Positions 16,526-24,972 of a stretch of DNA of 64,000 nt are shown one piece after another. The position numbers and the translations under genes were made by a program. The notes beneath the pieces were generated by a model. The model was not told the DNA's origin. It saw nothing but the letters and a program-made list of their open reading frames with translations, and ran no database searches. The first letter of the stretch is position 1, and each line of letters begins with the position of its first letter. This DNA comes from Flavobacterium sp. UBA7680. GTDB taxonomy: Bacteria; Bacteroidota; Bacteroidia; Flavobacteriales; Flavobacteriaceae. The stretch covers positions 28,245 to 92,244 of the forward strand of contig NZ_DLHA01000019.1 of NCBI RefSeq assembly GCF_002482975.1, written 5' to 3'.

Positions 16526-17664
16526 AAGTGCTTGTCTTATATGATTATCCGCCCACGCCCGGTGGCCTGGCTACACAGGGAGATCTTCTCTACAGAGGAC
16601 TATTGACCAATGGTGTGGATGCCCATGCCGTTCATCTTGAATCGGCACTTGAAAAGCAGTGGTACTATAACTGGTACAAACCTGACGTTGTGGTAGGTAC
16701 AGGTTACTGGGGACATACCCCCCAGCTGGTACTGCATCCTCAAAAAAATGGCATGACCGCTGTTCCGTGGCTGGTTGCCGACGGCTATATTGCCAATTAT
16801 CAAAATGTTCTCAACGAGCTGCCCCTGATCCTTGTCACTTCGCATTGGGTAAAAGAAATGTATGTAAGGGACGGCATTAGCGGTGATAATATTGAAGTAC
16901 TCCCGGTTGGCTGCGACACCGATGCCTTCAGGCCTTATCCTAAAGATGACCCAAAAGTACTGGCTGCCCGCAAAGCCCTTGGAATAGCACCCCAGGAGCA
17001 GCTGCTGCTGACCATTGGCGGTGATGCCGCATCCAAAGGTGCCCGTGAGGTAATGGAAGCCCTTGCCATAGCAGGCAAGGATTTACCGCCGTGGAAATAT
17101 GTCTGCAAGGTATGGCCCCAGCCAAGAACTGCCCTTCAGAGTAATTTGGACCAAAAGCTGGCCGAACAGCTGGGCATCAGCAGCAACGTAATATTCCAAA
17201 CCAGCATTATCTCCCGGGATTTCATTCCCTATATGTTAAATGCATGCGATATCTATGCAGCCCCTTCCCGCCTTGAAGGTTTTGGAATGCCCCAGGTCGA
17301 GGCAGGATCCTGCGGAAAACCCGTAATTGGGATAAAGGCAATGGGGATGCTCGATACACTTATAGATAATCAGACCGCCTTACTGGCCGGTGTAGGTCAA
17401 AAGATAGTGGTCAATGAAGTAACCCTTGGATCGGAATCAGGCTATGAGGAAAACAGGCGTATCGTATTTGAGCAGCCGCGCACGGTAGATTACCGCGCTG
17501 ATGTAACAGATATTAAAGATGCCCTTATAAAACTGATGAATTCCACAGAGTTGCAGCAGCAATTGGGAAGTGCAGCCAGAGAGCGGGTGATTGAAAATTT
17601 CGACTACAGGATTGTGGCGGCCAAATTTGTAAAAATTATAAATGAAAGACTTCAAATATACTAA
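16522..17664 (+). CDS. GT4-family glycosyltransferase
   Basis: The protein has 380 residues with a GT-B fold. The N-terminal PPTPGGLATQGDLLYRGL has the glycine-rich acceptor-side loop. The C-terminal half has VLPVGCDTDAF, the nucleotide-sugar region LLTIGGDAASKGA, and PSRLEGFGMPQVEAG, which contains the EX7E motif typical of retaining GT4 enzymes. It overlaps the deacetylase gene by four bases and is followed 12 bp later by a glycosidase. It probably transfers a sugar from a nucleotide donor in the cytoplasm to an unknown acceptor. Confidence 0.9.
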   Translation: MKVLVLYDYPPTPGGLATQGDLLYRGLLTNGVDAHAVHLESALEKQWYYNWYKPDVVVGTGYWGHTPQLVLHPQKNGMTAVPWLVADGYIANYQNVLNELPLILVTSHWVKEMYVRDGISGDNIEVLPVGCDTDAFRPYPKDDPKVLAARKALGIAPQEQLLLTIGGDAASKGAREVMEALAIAGKDLPPWKYVCKVWPQPRTALQSNLDQKLAEQLGISSNVIFQTSIISRDFIPYMLNACDIYAAPSRLEGFGMPQVEAGSCGKPVIGIKAMGMLDTLIDNQTALLAGVGQKIVVNEVTLGSESGYEENRRIVFEQPRTVDYRADVTDIKDALIKLMNSTELQQQLGSAARERVIENFDYRIVAAKFVKIINERLQIY

Positions 17665-17676
17665 ATAGCACGTATC

Positions 17677-18834
17677 ATGGATAGAGACTGGAAAGAAATA
17701 GAACAAGCTAAAAGTGCTGCCCTGGATGTGCTCTTGTACAATGTGGAAGGCCCCTTTGACGGGCTTCCAAGAACTGCTGCATGGGGATATCCAGAACCTT
17801 ACACCCGTGATTTGATGATCTCTATCCTGGGGGTTGCGGTATCAAAAAATGAACAGTTAGTAACTGCAATGGAGAAAACGCTTCATACCCTTTCCAGGAA
17901 TCAATCACTCAGGGGAAACATCCCTTCGTTAGTGCATGATCCTGATAACCGCGGGGCAAGTGATACAACACCTTTGTTTCTATTGGCAGTGGGGATCTTT
18001 AGAGAACTAACCGGTAAAAAAGATTTTCTGGACCAGGCGGTCCAAAAAGCTTTAACCTGGATGGAATACCAAAGCCCTTCTGACGATTTTCTTGTTGCCC
18101 AGCAGCCTACCAGTGACTGGCGTGATGAGCAGTGGGTACTCGGGTACGGCCTTTACGTCAACACCCTTACCTACAGCTATCTTAAAATACTGGGCTATGA
18201 TCAAAGGGCGGCAGGATTACAAAATGCAATGGAGCATTTTACTATTACTACCCCGACCAATCCGGCCCATCTCCATGAGGGAATGCTTCTGAAACATAAA
18301 CCCTACTATGCCTTATGGTCCTATAAAATATACAATAGTGAGCGATTTGATCTCCTGGGCAACAGCCTGGCTGTTCTCTCAGGTCTTGCCTCAGAAGAAC
18401 GAGCAGAAGAAATTGTGAAATGGATAGAAAATTACTGCGAAATTATGATACGAAATAATGATCTTGCCCTAAAGCTGGCCCCTAATTTTTTTCCTTTTAT
18501 CCTGCCGGACGATCCTGACTGGATCTCCAGGTATGAGCAGTTTAATCTGCCCGGAGACTACCACAATGGAGGAATATGGCCTTTTATCACGGCCCTTCAC
18601 ATAGCAGCCCTTGTAAGGGCCGGCAGGCGTGAACTGGCAAAAGAAAAATTATTCCTGCTTACTGATTTGATTAAAAAATCAAGAAACAAGGATCTTGAAT
18701 ATGGCTTTAATGAATGGTATAAAGCACAGGATGGCGAGCCCATGGGTCAGGACTGGCAAACCTGGTCTGCCTCCTTATATCTTTATGCGGCAGCTTGCGT
18801 AGAGACGAATACCACCCCGTTTTTCCTATTCTAA
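17677..18834 (+). CDS. (alpha/alpha)6-barrel glycoside hydrolase, GH100/amylo-1,6-glucosidase-like
   Basis: The protein has 385 residues without a signal peptide, so it is cytoplasmic. Motifs PSLVHDPDNRGASDTTPLFL, DWRDEQWVLGYGLYVNTLTY, GDYHNGGIWPFITALHIAAL and FNEWYKAQDGEPMGQDWQTW match the layout of neutral/alkaline invertases (GH100) and related glycogen-debranching (alpha/alpha)6 barrels, with acidic residues where catalysis would occur (DWRDE, NEW). It is the third gene of the deacetylase-GT operon. It could hydrolyse or trim the product of the transferase; the exact substrate cannot be inferred. Confidence 0.75.
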   Translation: MDRDWKEIEQAKSAALDVLLYNVEGPFDGLPRTAAWGYPEPYTRDLMISILGVAVSKNEQLVTAMEKTLHTLSRNQSLRGNIPSLVHDPDNRGASDTTPLFLLAVGIFRELTGKKDFLDQAVQKALTWMEYQSPSDDFLVAQQPTSDWRDEQWVLGYGLYVNTLTYSYLKILGYDQRAAGLQNAMEHFTITTPTNPAHLHEGMLLKHKPYYALWSYKIYNSERFDLLGNSLAVLSGLASEERAEEIVKWIENYCEIMIRNNDLALKLAPNFFPFILPDDPDWISRYEQFNLPGDYHNGGIWPFITALHIAALVRAGRRELAKEKLFLLTDLIKKSRNKDLEYGFNEWYKAQDGEPMGQDWQTWSASLYLYAAACVETNTTPFFLF

Positions 18835-19034
18835 CTTTCGCTGCATAACCTTTACGTGTCTCTAGATTGAGGCGTTTATAATTCACTGGTTTTTAGCGCT
18901 GTTTCACTGTACTTGAGCCCTTGAAATTCAGCAACAGCCTAAGCATGATTCTCCTAACGGCATTCTGCAGGTACCGGTTTTCATTTTTTTCCTGACAATA
19001 CCTCTTCTGAAAAGTGTCTCACGTCACTTTACAC

Positions 19035-19079
19035 TGTGCCCCCCGTCATTTGCCGGCTCCTCGGCTAAGTGCATCTTTA
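19035..19079 (+). promoter_or_regulatory. FNR/CRP-like box and -7 box, lipoprotein-BON operon
   Basis: TGTGCCCCCCGTCATT (19035-19050) is followed, 37 nt from start to start, by CATCTTTA (19072-19079). The proximal half RTCATT is perfect and the distal half keeps TG. The position shows that translation starts at 19105, not at an ATG at 19069. The rest of the gap from 18835 holds nothing recognised. Confidence 0.65.
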
Positions 19080-19104
19080 CATTATAAAATTTAATACCAA
19101 AAAA

Positions 19105-19596
19105 ATGAAAATATCCCTCACAATGCTTTGCATTAGTTTGTCGGTACTGCTCTTTAACTGCAATAAAGCTGCAAATAGTGAAACTTCTGATGCGCAATAC
19201 AATCTTAATAAAGCCAATCGCGATCTGCAGCAGGCCTCAAAAGATTCCAGGCATGATGCCAAAGAAAAAACAATAACGGAGTGGAAAGCTTTTAATGAGA
19301 AATCCGAGAAAGTGGTTTCAGTTTTGAATGACCAGCTCAAAGAGTTTCAAAGAAAAATCAATACAGCTGGTCAAAAGGACGATACAGGGTTGAAAAAGGA
19401 AATAATCAGGAATCGTGAAAAACTTAAAGCCATGAGAACCAAGCTGCGGGAACGCAATATGGAATTTGAAAACGGCATGCTAAAGCTTGATGATTCTCTT
19501 GCATTTAAAAACGAATCGTTTCAAAGAGAATTCGACTATGATATGGATCAGCTCGATAAAGCATTCAAAGATCTCTTCAAAAACAATCTAAATTAA
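19105..19596 (+). CDS. Coiled-coil lipoprotein
   Basis: The protein has 163 residues from the ATG at 19105. MKISLTMLCISLSVLLFNC is a lipoprotein signal ending in the lipobox cysteine C19. The mature part is almost wholly charged helix with heptad character (LKEFQRKINTAGQ, LKKEIIRNREKLKAMRTKL), so it is probably a periplasmic coiled coil. It shares this architecture with the lipoprotein at 53621 and lies 16 bp before a BON-domain gene, forming an operon under an FNR-like promoter. An envelope stress role is an inference. Confidence 0.75.
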   Translation: MKISLTMLCISLSVLLFNCNKAANSETSDAQYNLNKANRDLQQASKDSRHDAKEKTITEWKAFNEKSEKVVSVLNDQLKEFQRKINTAGQKDDTGLKKEIIRNREKLKAMRTKLRERNMEFENGMLKLDDSLAFKNESFQREFDYDMDQLDKAFKDLFKNNLN

Positions 19597-19612
19597 ATAA
19601 GATAAAGACATT

Positions 19613-20284
19613 ATGAAAACAAACGAAGAATTACAAAAAGACGTGCAGGATGCCATTAAATGGGAACCACTTTTACACGCGGCCGAGATAGGGGTTACTG
19701 TTAAAGACGGGGTGGTAATCCTCACTGGAACTGTAGATAACTATTATAAAAAAACTGAAGCTGAAAATGCAGCTAAAAAAGTAGCCGGGGTAAAAGCTGT
19801 AGTGGAAAAAATTGAGATACAGGACGCGCGCCATTTCATTAAAAATGATATTGATATTGCTACAGACCTTGTAAAATGTTTTTCAGATAACATTTTCCTT
19901 CCAAACAACAATATAACACTTAAAGTTGACGATGGCTGGGTGACCCTGGAAGGACAATTGGGTTGGAATTACCAGAAAGAAATGGCACGAAGAGCTGCCA
20001 CGCAGCTTCCTGGAGTTAAAGGTGTTATTAATAATATCGGCGTTCAGTCGGAATCAAACGCTGCCATCGAGAAAAAACATGTGGAAAATGCATTAGCCCG
20101 CCACTGGGCGATGAACGCCAAAGACATTCATGTATCGGTCGCAGGAAGCACAGTTACCCTTTCGGGAAATGTTACTTCGCTTTACCAAAAAGAGGAAGCT
20201 GCAAGAATTACCTGGAATACTCCCGGGGTTGCTTTTGTGAAAAATGAACTGGAAGTCGATTACAAGTATGCCTTTTCAGAGTGA
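19613..20284 (+). CDS. Triple BON-domain protein, paralog 1
   Basis: The protein has 223 residues made of three BON (OsmY-type) repeats at about 4-75, 80-150 and 155-220, each with the alternating GV.VLTG.V / VKAVV pattern. There is no signal peptide, so it is predicted to be cytoplasmic, unlike OsmY. BON domains are thought to bind membranes or nucleic acids, and the family is linked to osmotic and general stress. It is the second gene of the operon with the lipoprotein at 19105. Its N-terminus is nearly identical to paralog 3 at 32890, indicating recent duplication. Confidence 0.9.
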   Translation: MKTNEELQKDVQDAIKWEPLLHAAEIGVTVKDGVVILTGTVDNYYKKTEAENAAKKVAGVKAVVEKIEIQDARHFIKNDIDIATDLVKCFSDNIFLPNNNITLKVDDGWVTLEGQLGWNYQKEMARRAATQLPGVKGVINNIGVQSESNAAIEKKHVENALARHWAMNAKDIHVSVAGSTVTLSGNVTSLYQKEEAARITWNTPGVAFVKNELEVDYKYAFSE

Positions 20285-20382
20285 GAAAATGCTAGTGGTG
20301 CAAAGCTGCAATACAAATGCTTCCTGACATAAAGTGAAAATGGGAAAAGTCTATTTATAATATAACGACGGTCACTTCTGCC

Positions 20383-20427
20383 AATGATGGTTGTCATTTC
20401 TAAACACAGTATGATAACGCAGCTTTG
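20383..20427 (+). promoter_or_regulatory. FNR/CRP-like box and -7 box, OMP gene
   Basis: AATGATGGTTGTCATT (20383-20398) is a perfect AATGA-N6-TCATT inverted repeat, 37 nt start to start from CAGCTTTG (20420-20427). The -7 sequence GCAGCTTTGCA is identical to that of the dps-like operon. Confidence 0.75.
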
Positions 20428-20463
20428 CATGAGAAATAATACAAATATCTAAAATTCAAACTA

Positions 20464-21042
20464 ATGAAAAATTATAAAATTTTACTAGCCGTTGCAGCTC
20501 TTGCAGCAGGACTGAATGCCAGCGCACAGATTCAGGAAGGAAACATTTTAATTGGAGGAAATCTTGCCAATGTTAATCTTGGGCTGAACGGCTCGAAGAT
20601 ATTAAGCGCCGAGATTACCCCTAAAATAGCATGGTTCATAAAAGACAATATTGCTCTTGGAGGTTATATCGATCTGGGGATTCAAACAGCTAAAAATTCC
20701 GGTACCACCACCAGTTATGGCATCGGTGCTCTTGGTCGTTACTACACTGGAAAAGATAAGGAAATCATAAAACACAGCCGATTTTTTGCTGAAGCTACCG
20801 TAGGTCTTGGAGGTGTAAATGTAAGTGATGCCGATAATACCAATGGAATTAACATCGGTGCCGGTCCGGGATTTGCTTATTTTATCACGCCAAACATAGG
20901 CCTGGAAGTGCTGTTAAAATACAATAACCTCATTGGACTGGGAAGTACCCCTTATCAGGGAAACCTTAATGCATCATTTGGTTTTCAAATCTATCTGCCG
21001 GGAAAAAGCACTGCCAGAAAAGTTCAAAATGATCTGCAGTAA
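20464..21042 (+). CDS. Outer-membrane beta-barrel protein
   Basis: The protein has 192 residues. MKNYKILLAVAALAAGLNASAQ is a signal peptide with the A-Q cleavage site common in Bacteroidetes. The mature part alternates hydrophobic and polar residues with many Gly and aromatic turns (GGYIDLGIQT, GIGALGRYYTG, GIGLEVLLKYNN-like strands), as in small 8-stranded barrels of the OmpW/OmpX type. Unlike typical barrels it ends in a short basic tail. Its own FNR-like promoter lies upstream; the MlaE-like gene follows 121 bp later and may be co-transcribed. Confidence 0.8.
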   Translation: MKNYKILLAVAALAAGLNASAQIQEGNILIGGNLANVNLGLNGSKILSAEITPKIAWFIKDNIALGGYIDLGIQTAKNSGTTTSYGIGALGRYYTGKDKEIIKHSRFFAEATVGLGGVNVSDADNTNGINIGAGPGFAYFITPNIGLEVLLKYNNLIGLGSTPYQGNLNASFGFQIYLPGKSTARKVQNDLQ

Positions 21043-21163
21043 ATATAGAAGATATTCAATTTTATAGTGGTCAAGAGAAGAAAATTCACCTGTAACAGCA
21101 AGATGCAGGTCCTAACCCAATAAAATTGTTTTTCACATCAAAATTAAAACTAAATCTCAGCAA

Positions 21164-21922
21164 ATGACAGCCATCATAAAAGAGCAGCTCACCCAGGCTG
21201 GAAATTTCTCATTATTCATTGGACGTTTTTTTAAAGAAATATTCGTTCCCCCTTTTCAAATTAATGAGTTCCTGCGCCAATGTTACGCCATAGGGTGTAA
21301 ATCACTTCCGCTGGTAAGCATTACGGGGTTTATCATGGGGCTTGTGCTGACGATTCAATCCAGGCCGACCATGACAAAATTTGGAGCCGAATCCTGGCTG
21401 CCCAGCATGGTTTCACTTTCTCTGATAAGAGAAATTGCCCCTGTGGTCACGGCACTTATCTGCGCCGGAAAAATTGCCTCGGGAATTGGCGCCGAACTGG
21501 GATCGATGAAAGTTTCCTCCCAGATTGATGCTATGGAGGTATCTGCCGTTAATCCTTATAAATACCTGGTGGTCACCAGAATATTAGCCACCACGCTAAT
21601 GGTGCCGATGCTGGTTATTTTTGCAGATTTCGTCGGCATTTTCGGAGGCTATATCGGTTATAACGTACATAGTACGATTACGGTACGACGTTACTTCTCT
21701 GAAGTGATTGAACATCTGGATTACTTAGATGTACTGCCTGCTGTGATAAAAACATTCTTCTTTGGATTTTTTATCGGTGTGATCGGGTGTTATAAAGGTT
21801 TTAACGCTTCAAGCGGGACGGCAAGTGTCGGACTTGCCGCAAATTCAGCAGTAGTAACGGCCTCACTTTCTATTTTTATCATCGATATGCTGGCAGTTCA
21901 AATCACCGATTTATTTTTCTAA
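21164..21922 (+). CDS. mlaE: MlaE-family ABC lipid transporter permease
   Basis: The protein has 252 residues with five to six membrane segments. GFIMGLVLTIQSRPTMTKFG and the region ICAGKIASGIGAELGSMKVS are hallmarks of the MlaE/YrbE family, including the conserved cytoplasmic coupling loop. With the ATPase (3 bp downstream) and the MCE protein it forms an MlaFED-type complex, which moves phospholipids between the inner membrane and the periplasm. In this window it is flanked by envelope stress genes. Transport direction cannot be told from sequence. Confidence 0.92.
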   Translation: MTAIIKEQLTQAGNFSLFIGRFFKEIFVPPFQINEFLRQCYAIGCKSLPLVSITGFIMGLVLTIQSRPTMTKFGAESWLPSMVSLSLIREIAPVVTALICAGKIASGIGAELGSMKVSSQIDAMEVSAVNPYKYLVVTRILATTLMVPMLVIFADFVGIFGGYIGYNVHSTITVRRYFSEVIEHLDYLDVLPAVIKTFFFGFFIGVIGCYKGFNASSGTASVGLAANSAVVTASLSIFIIDMLAVQITDLFF

Positions 21923-21925
21923 ACC

Positions 21926-22699
21926 ATGAAAGAACAACCCATCATAGAGATCAAAAACCTGCATAAGGCTTTTGGAAAAAACAAAGTACTAAAAGGAATA
22001 AGCCTCAGGGTAAACAAAGGTGAAGATCTGGTTATTCTTGGGCGTTCAGGCTCTGGAAAATCAGTAGCAATTAAGTGCCTTGTCGGTCTGCTTGAAACAG
22101 ACAGAGGGAAATTGGAAATCTTTGGAACAGATATAACCAGACTGAATTATGAAGGACTTAACAAAATAAGGCTTAAAATAGGTTTTATGTTCCAAAATGG
22201 TGCTTTATACGATTCCATGTCAGTTCGTGAAAACCTGACTTTTACCTTAAAGCATCATACCAGGCATTTAACAGAAGAAAATATCGAGCAGCAGATTCTC
22301 GAAGCCCTGGAGAGTGTGGGACTGCAGGATGCAATTGATAAAATGCCCTCGGAATTGTCAGGGGGCATGATCAAACGAATCAGTCTGGCAAGAACTATAA
22401 TTATCAAACCGGAAATCATATTTTATGATGAACCCACTGCGGGACTTGATACCATAACTGCACAGGAAATCAGCGAACTCATACTATCTGTCCAGAAAAA
22501 ATACAAGACCTCCTCGATTATCATTACCCATGATATGATCTGCGCCAAGATGACCGGCAATAGGATCATCATTATAAAAGAGGGTTTAGTGCATGCAGAG
22601 GGAACCTATGAGGAACTCGAAAACAGCAGCGACCCTTGGGTAAAATCGTTCTTTTTTGCAACCAATCAATACGCAACGGGCCCAGCCCCTACTGTTTAA
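21926..22699 (+). CDS. mlaF: MlaF-family ABC transporter ATPase
   Basis: The protein has 257 residues. It has Walker A GRSGSGKS (about residues 39-46), Q-loop FMFQNGALYD, signature LSGGMIKRISLAR, Walker B IIFYDEPTAGLD and H-loop ITHD. The GALYD after the Q-loop is typical of MlaF/Mkl ATPases. It energises the MlaE permease encoded 3 bp upstream. The next gene starts 11 bp downstream. Confidence 0.95.
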   Translation: MKEQPIIEIKNLHKAFGKNKVLKGISLRVNKGEDLVILGRSGSGKSVAIKCLVGLLETDRGKLEIFGTDITRLNYEGLNKIRLKIGFMFQNGALYDSMSVRENLTFTLKHHTRHLTEENIEQQILEALESVGLQDAIDKMPSELSGGMIKRISLARTIIIKPEIIFYDEPTAGLDTITAQEISELILSVQKKYKTSSIIITHDMICAKMTGNRIIIIKEGLVHAEGTYEELENSSDPWVKSFFFATNQYATGPAPTV

Positions 22700-22710
22700 A
22701 TAATAACATC

Positions 22711-23676
22711 ATGAAGAAAAAATCAGATTATATCTGGAAATTGGGACTATTTGTCATTGCAGCTATGACGATTCTTCTCGTTGCTGTTTATTTCATTGGC
22801 AAAAGCCAAAACCTTTTTGGGGATACCTTTAATTTAAAAGCAAAATTCAAAAACGTCAGCGGATTAAAAAACGGCAATAACGTGTTATTGTCGGGAATCA
22901 CTATTGGTACCATAAAAGACATATCGTTCATTTCAGACTCTACCGTTGTAGTGAATATGATAATCCGCGAAGAAGTGCATCAATACATCAAAACAGATGC
23001 GATGGCCAGTATCGGCTCCGATGGACTAATGGGTGATAAAGTGCTCACGATTTCTCCCAGAAACGGCCTTGCTTTAATGGTAAAAGATGGTGACATGATC
23101 CTCTCCAATGAAGCGGCCGCTCTGGAAGATTTAATTTCCGGACTTAAAAAAAGTATCGATAATGCGGAGATTATTACCAGAGAGCTGTCTGAATTCAGCT
23201 ATAAGATTAATAATGGAAAAGGGGCATTGTCTAAAGTGCTGACCGATGAGAATTTTGCAAAAAGCATTGACGTGACAATGAATAACCTGAAAGCCAGCTC
23301 TAATGAATTTGCCGTTTTTACAAAAAAGATCAACGATAAGGATGGGACACTATCAAAACTTATGACTGATCCTTACTATGCCAACAGTATCAAAAAATCA
23401 TTATCCGGATTTGAGAGCAGTGTTTCTGATTTAAATGTTTTTACTGCAAAACTAAATACAGGTAAAGGCATACTGCCAAAACTCATCAACAATGAAAGAT
23501 TAGCCAATTCACTGGACTCGACTTTAACAAACTTGCAGACAGGCTCTGAAAATTTAATTGAAATAGAACAGGCTGCAAAGCAGAATTTTCTGCTTAGAGG
23601 TTATTTCAAGAAAAAGAAAAAACAGGAGGCAAAAAAAGCATCAGAATTGCAGAAAGCAGTAAGTGATACTGAATGA
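22711..23676 (+). CDS. mlaD: MlaD-type MCE-domain substrate-binding protein
   Basis: The protein has 321 residues from the ATG at 22711; an ATG at 22636 overlaps the ATPase gene and lacks the correct N-terminus. One N-terminal TM (LGLFVIAAMTILLVAVYFIG) anchors it in the inner membrane. The MCE domain follows (LKAKFKNVSGLKNGNNVLLSG, IGTIKDI). A long helical C-terminus has three similar repeats (GKGALSKVLTDENFAKSI, KDGTLSKLMTDPYYANSI and GKGILPKLINNERLANSL), probably a needle-like extension across the periplasm. It completes the MlaEFD set. Confidence 0.92.
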   Translation: MKKKSDYIWKLGLFVIAAMTILLVAVYFIGKSQNLFGDTFNLKAKFKNVSGLKNGNNVLLSGITIGTIKDISFISDSTVVVNMIIREEVHQYIKTDAMASIGSDGLMGDKVLTISPRNGLALMVKDGDMILSNEAAALEDLISGLKKSIDNAEIITRELSEFSYKINNGKGALSKVLTDENFAKSIDVTMNNLKASSNEFAVFTKKINDKDGTLSKLMTDPYYANSIKKSLSGFESSVSDLNVFTAKLNTGKGILPKLINNERLANSLDSTLTNLQTGSENLIEIEQAAKQNFLLRGYFKKKKKQEAKKASELQKAVSDTE

Positions 23677-23784
23677 CCTGAAAGTAAATTGACAATAATT
23701 CAAAAAAAACGGTAAGAAAAAGTGCCTCTGCTTGGGAAGTATCAAACATTCTATTAGTAATAAGTAACAACCATCATTTATTTA

Positions 23785-23829
23785 CGTGCGGGCTATCATT
23801 TTCCTCTGCCTTTAATTCCTGCAGCTTTG
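23785..23829 (+). promoter_or_regulatory. FNR/CRP-like box and -7 box, dps-like operon
   Basis: CGTGCGGGCTATCATT (23785-23800) has a perfect proximal half (ATCATT) and a weak distal half keeping TG. It starts 37 nt before CAGCTTTG (23822-23829). Confidence 0.6.
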
Positions 23830-23859
23830 CAATGAAAAATCCCCCTTAATAGAATCCAA

Positions 23860-24330
23860 ATGACAACAACCACTTCCAAAAGAGTCCTTATTAAAAAACT
23901 TTCCAATAAACTCTCGAGTATCCTTTGTGATGAGTACATTCTTTTGACCAAAACCAAAAATGCCAAATGGAACCTGCAGGGTATTGATTTTCAAGATGAA
24001 TATCTCTTTTTTAACGCTCAATCCAGTGAAATTGATCTCATAATTGACCAGATCGAAAAACGTGTTCATGCTTCAGGGCATTACACAGATGTCATGTTAA
24101 AGGCTTTTTTAAAAGTTAACCGGTTCAATAAAAGAAAAAAGAAAGTAAATGATCGTGCGGACTGTCTCACAGAATTGCTGGGTGACCATGAAAATCTAAT
24201 CTCGGTTCTTAAAACCAATACGTCGCTGCTGGAAACTGCAACTAAAGGCAGCCAGACTGACGATTTTGTTACAATATTGACCGAAAGTCACCAGAAAATG
24301 GCCTGGTTTCTTCGCTATTACCTCAAATAA
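23860..24330 (+). CDS. Dps-like ferritin-family protein lacking ferroxidase histidines
   Basis: The protein has 156 residues, the Dps length. KNAKWNLQGIDFQDEYLFFN and IDLIIDQIEKRVHASG align with E. coli Dps HWNMRGANFIAVHEMLD and IDHLDTMAERAVQLG. The iron ligands H51, H63 and D67 are replaced by K, Y and N, while D78 and E82 equivalents remain. It can probably form the Dps shell but not the normal ferroxidase centre, so DNA or protein binding is more likely than iron oxidation. It is first in an operon with yceI, a porin and an L,D-transpeptidase. Confidence 0.8.
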   Translation: MTTTTSKRVLIKKLSNKLSSILCDEYILLTKTKNAKWNLQGIDFQDEYLFFNAQSSEIDLIIDQIEKRVHASGHYTDVMLKAFLKVNRFNKRKKKVNDRADCLTELLGDHENLISVLKTNTSLLETATKGSQTDDFVTILTESHQKMAWFLRYYLK

Positions 24331-24356
24331 ATAATTTAAACAAATAAAACGCCGCA

Positions 24357-24956
24357 ATGAAAACTAAAATAATACTCAAGGTACTGCTAGCAACGATAAT
24401 CTTCTTAGGCATGAATCAGGCGATTCTGGCACAATCTAATTTCAAGATTGGAAAATCCACAGCCAATGAAATGAATATATCGGGTACCTCCTCCTTCCAC
24501 GACTGGAAGATGAAAACTTCGAATTTTTCAGGAAAAGCTGCATGTACAATCGGTGCCGATAATCAAGTCTCAAAATTAAGCCTCCTGGAATTCAGCTTAC
24601 CGGTGCTTACCCTTAAAAGCGGGCAAAAAAAATTAGATAAAAATGCCTACAAGGCACTCAAAACTGAGCAGTTCAAAGAAATTCTGTACAAACAGACCCA
24701 GGCTAAAGTAATGAGTTTCACTAATTCCAAATCACATATAAAAACAGAAGGAAAGCTGACCGTGGCAGGTGTAAGCAAAGATGTCATTATTGATTTATAC
24801 TGTTTTGAAAAAAAGGATGGAAGCATGAGCTGTGATGGAAACTACCAGATCAACATGAGCGATTATAATGTTACTCCGCCTGTATTTATGGGAGGAATCA
24901 TGAAAACAGGAGAAGCGATAACCCTTGCGTTTTCTCTACAGTTTGAAAAATATTAA
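24357..24956 (+). CDS. yceI: YceI-family periplasmic protein
   Basis: The protein has 199 residues. MKTKIILKVLLATIIFLGMNQAILA is a signal peptide cut before QSNF. The mature protein has the YceI lipocalin-like features: the start FKIGKSTANEMNISGTSSFHDW, and the late KTEGKLTVAGVSKDVIIDLY. YceI proteins bind polyisoprenoid-type lipids in the periplasm and are induced by stress. It lies 26 bp after the dps-like gene and 16 bp before the porin gene, so it is in one operon with them. Confidence 0.88.
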   Translation: MKTKIILKVLLATIIFLGMNQAILAQSNFKIGKSTANEMNISGTSSFHDWKMKTSNFSGKAACTIGADNQVSKLSLLEFSLPVLTLKSGQKKLDKNAYKALKTEQFKEILYKQTQAKVMSFTNSKSHIKTEGKLTVAGVSKDVIIDLYCFEKKDGSMSCDGNYQINMSDYNVTPPVFMGGIMKTGEAITLAFSLQFEKY

Positions 24957-24972
24957 TTACTAAACATTACAA

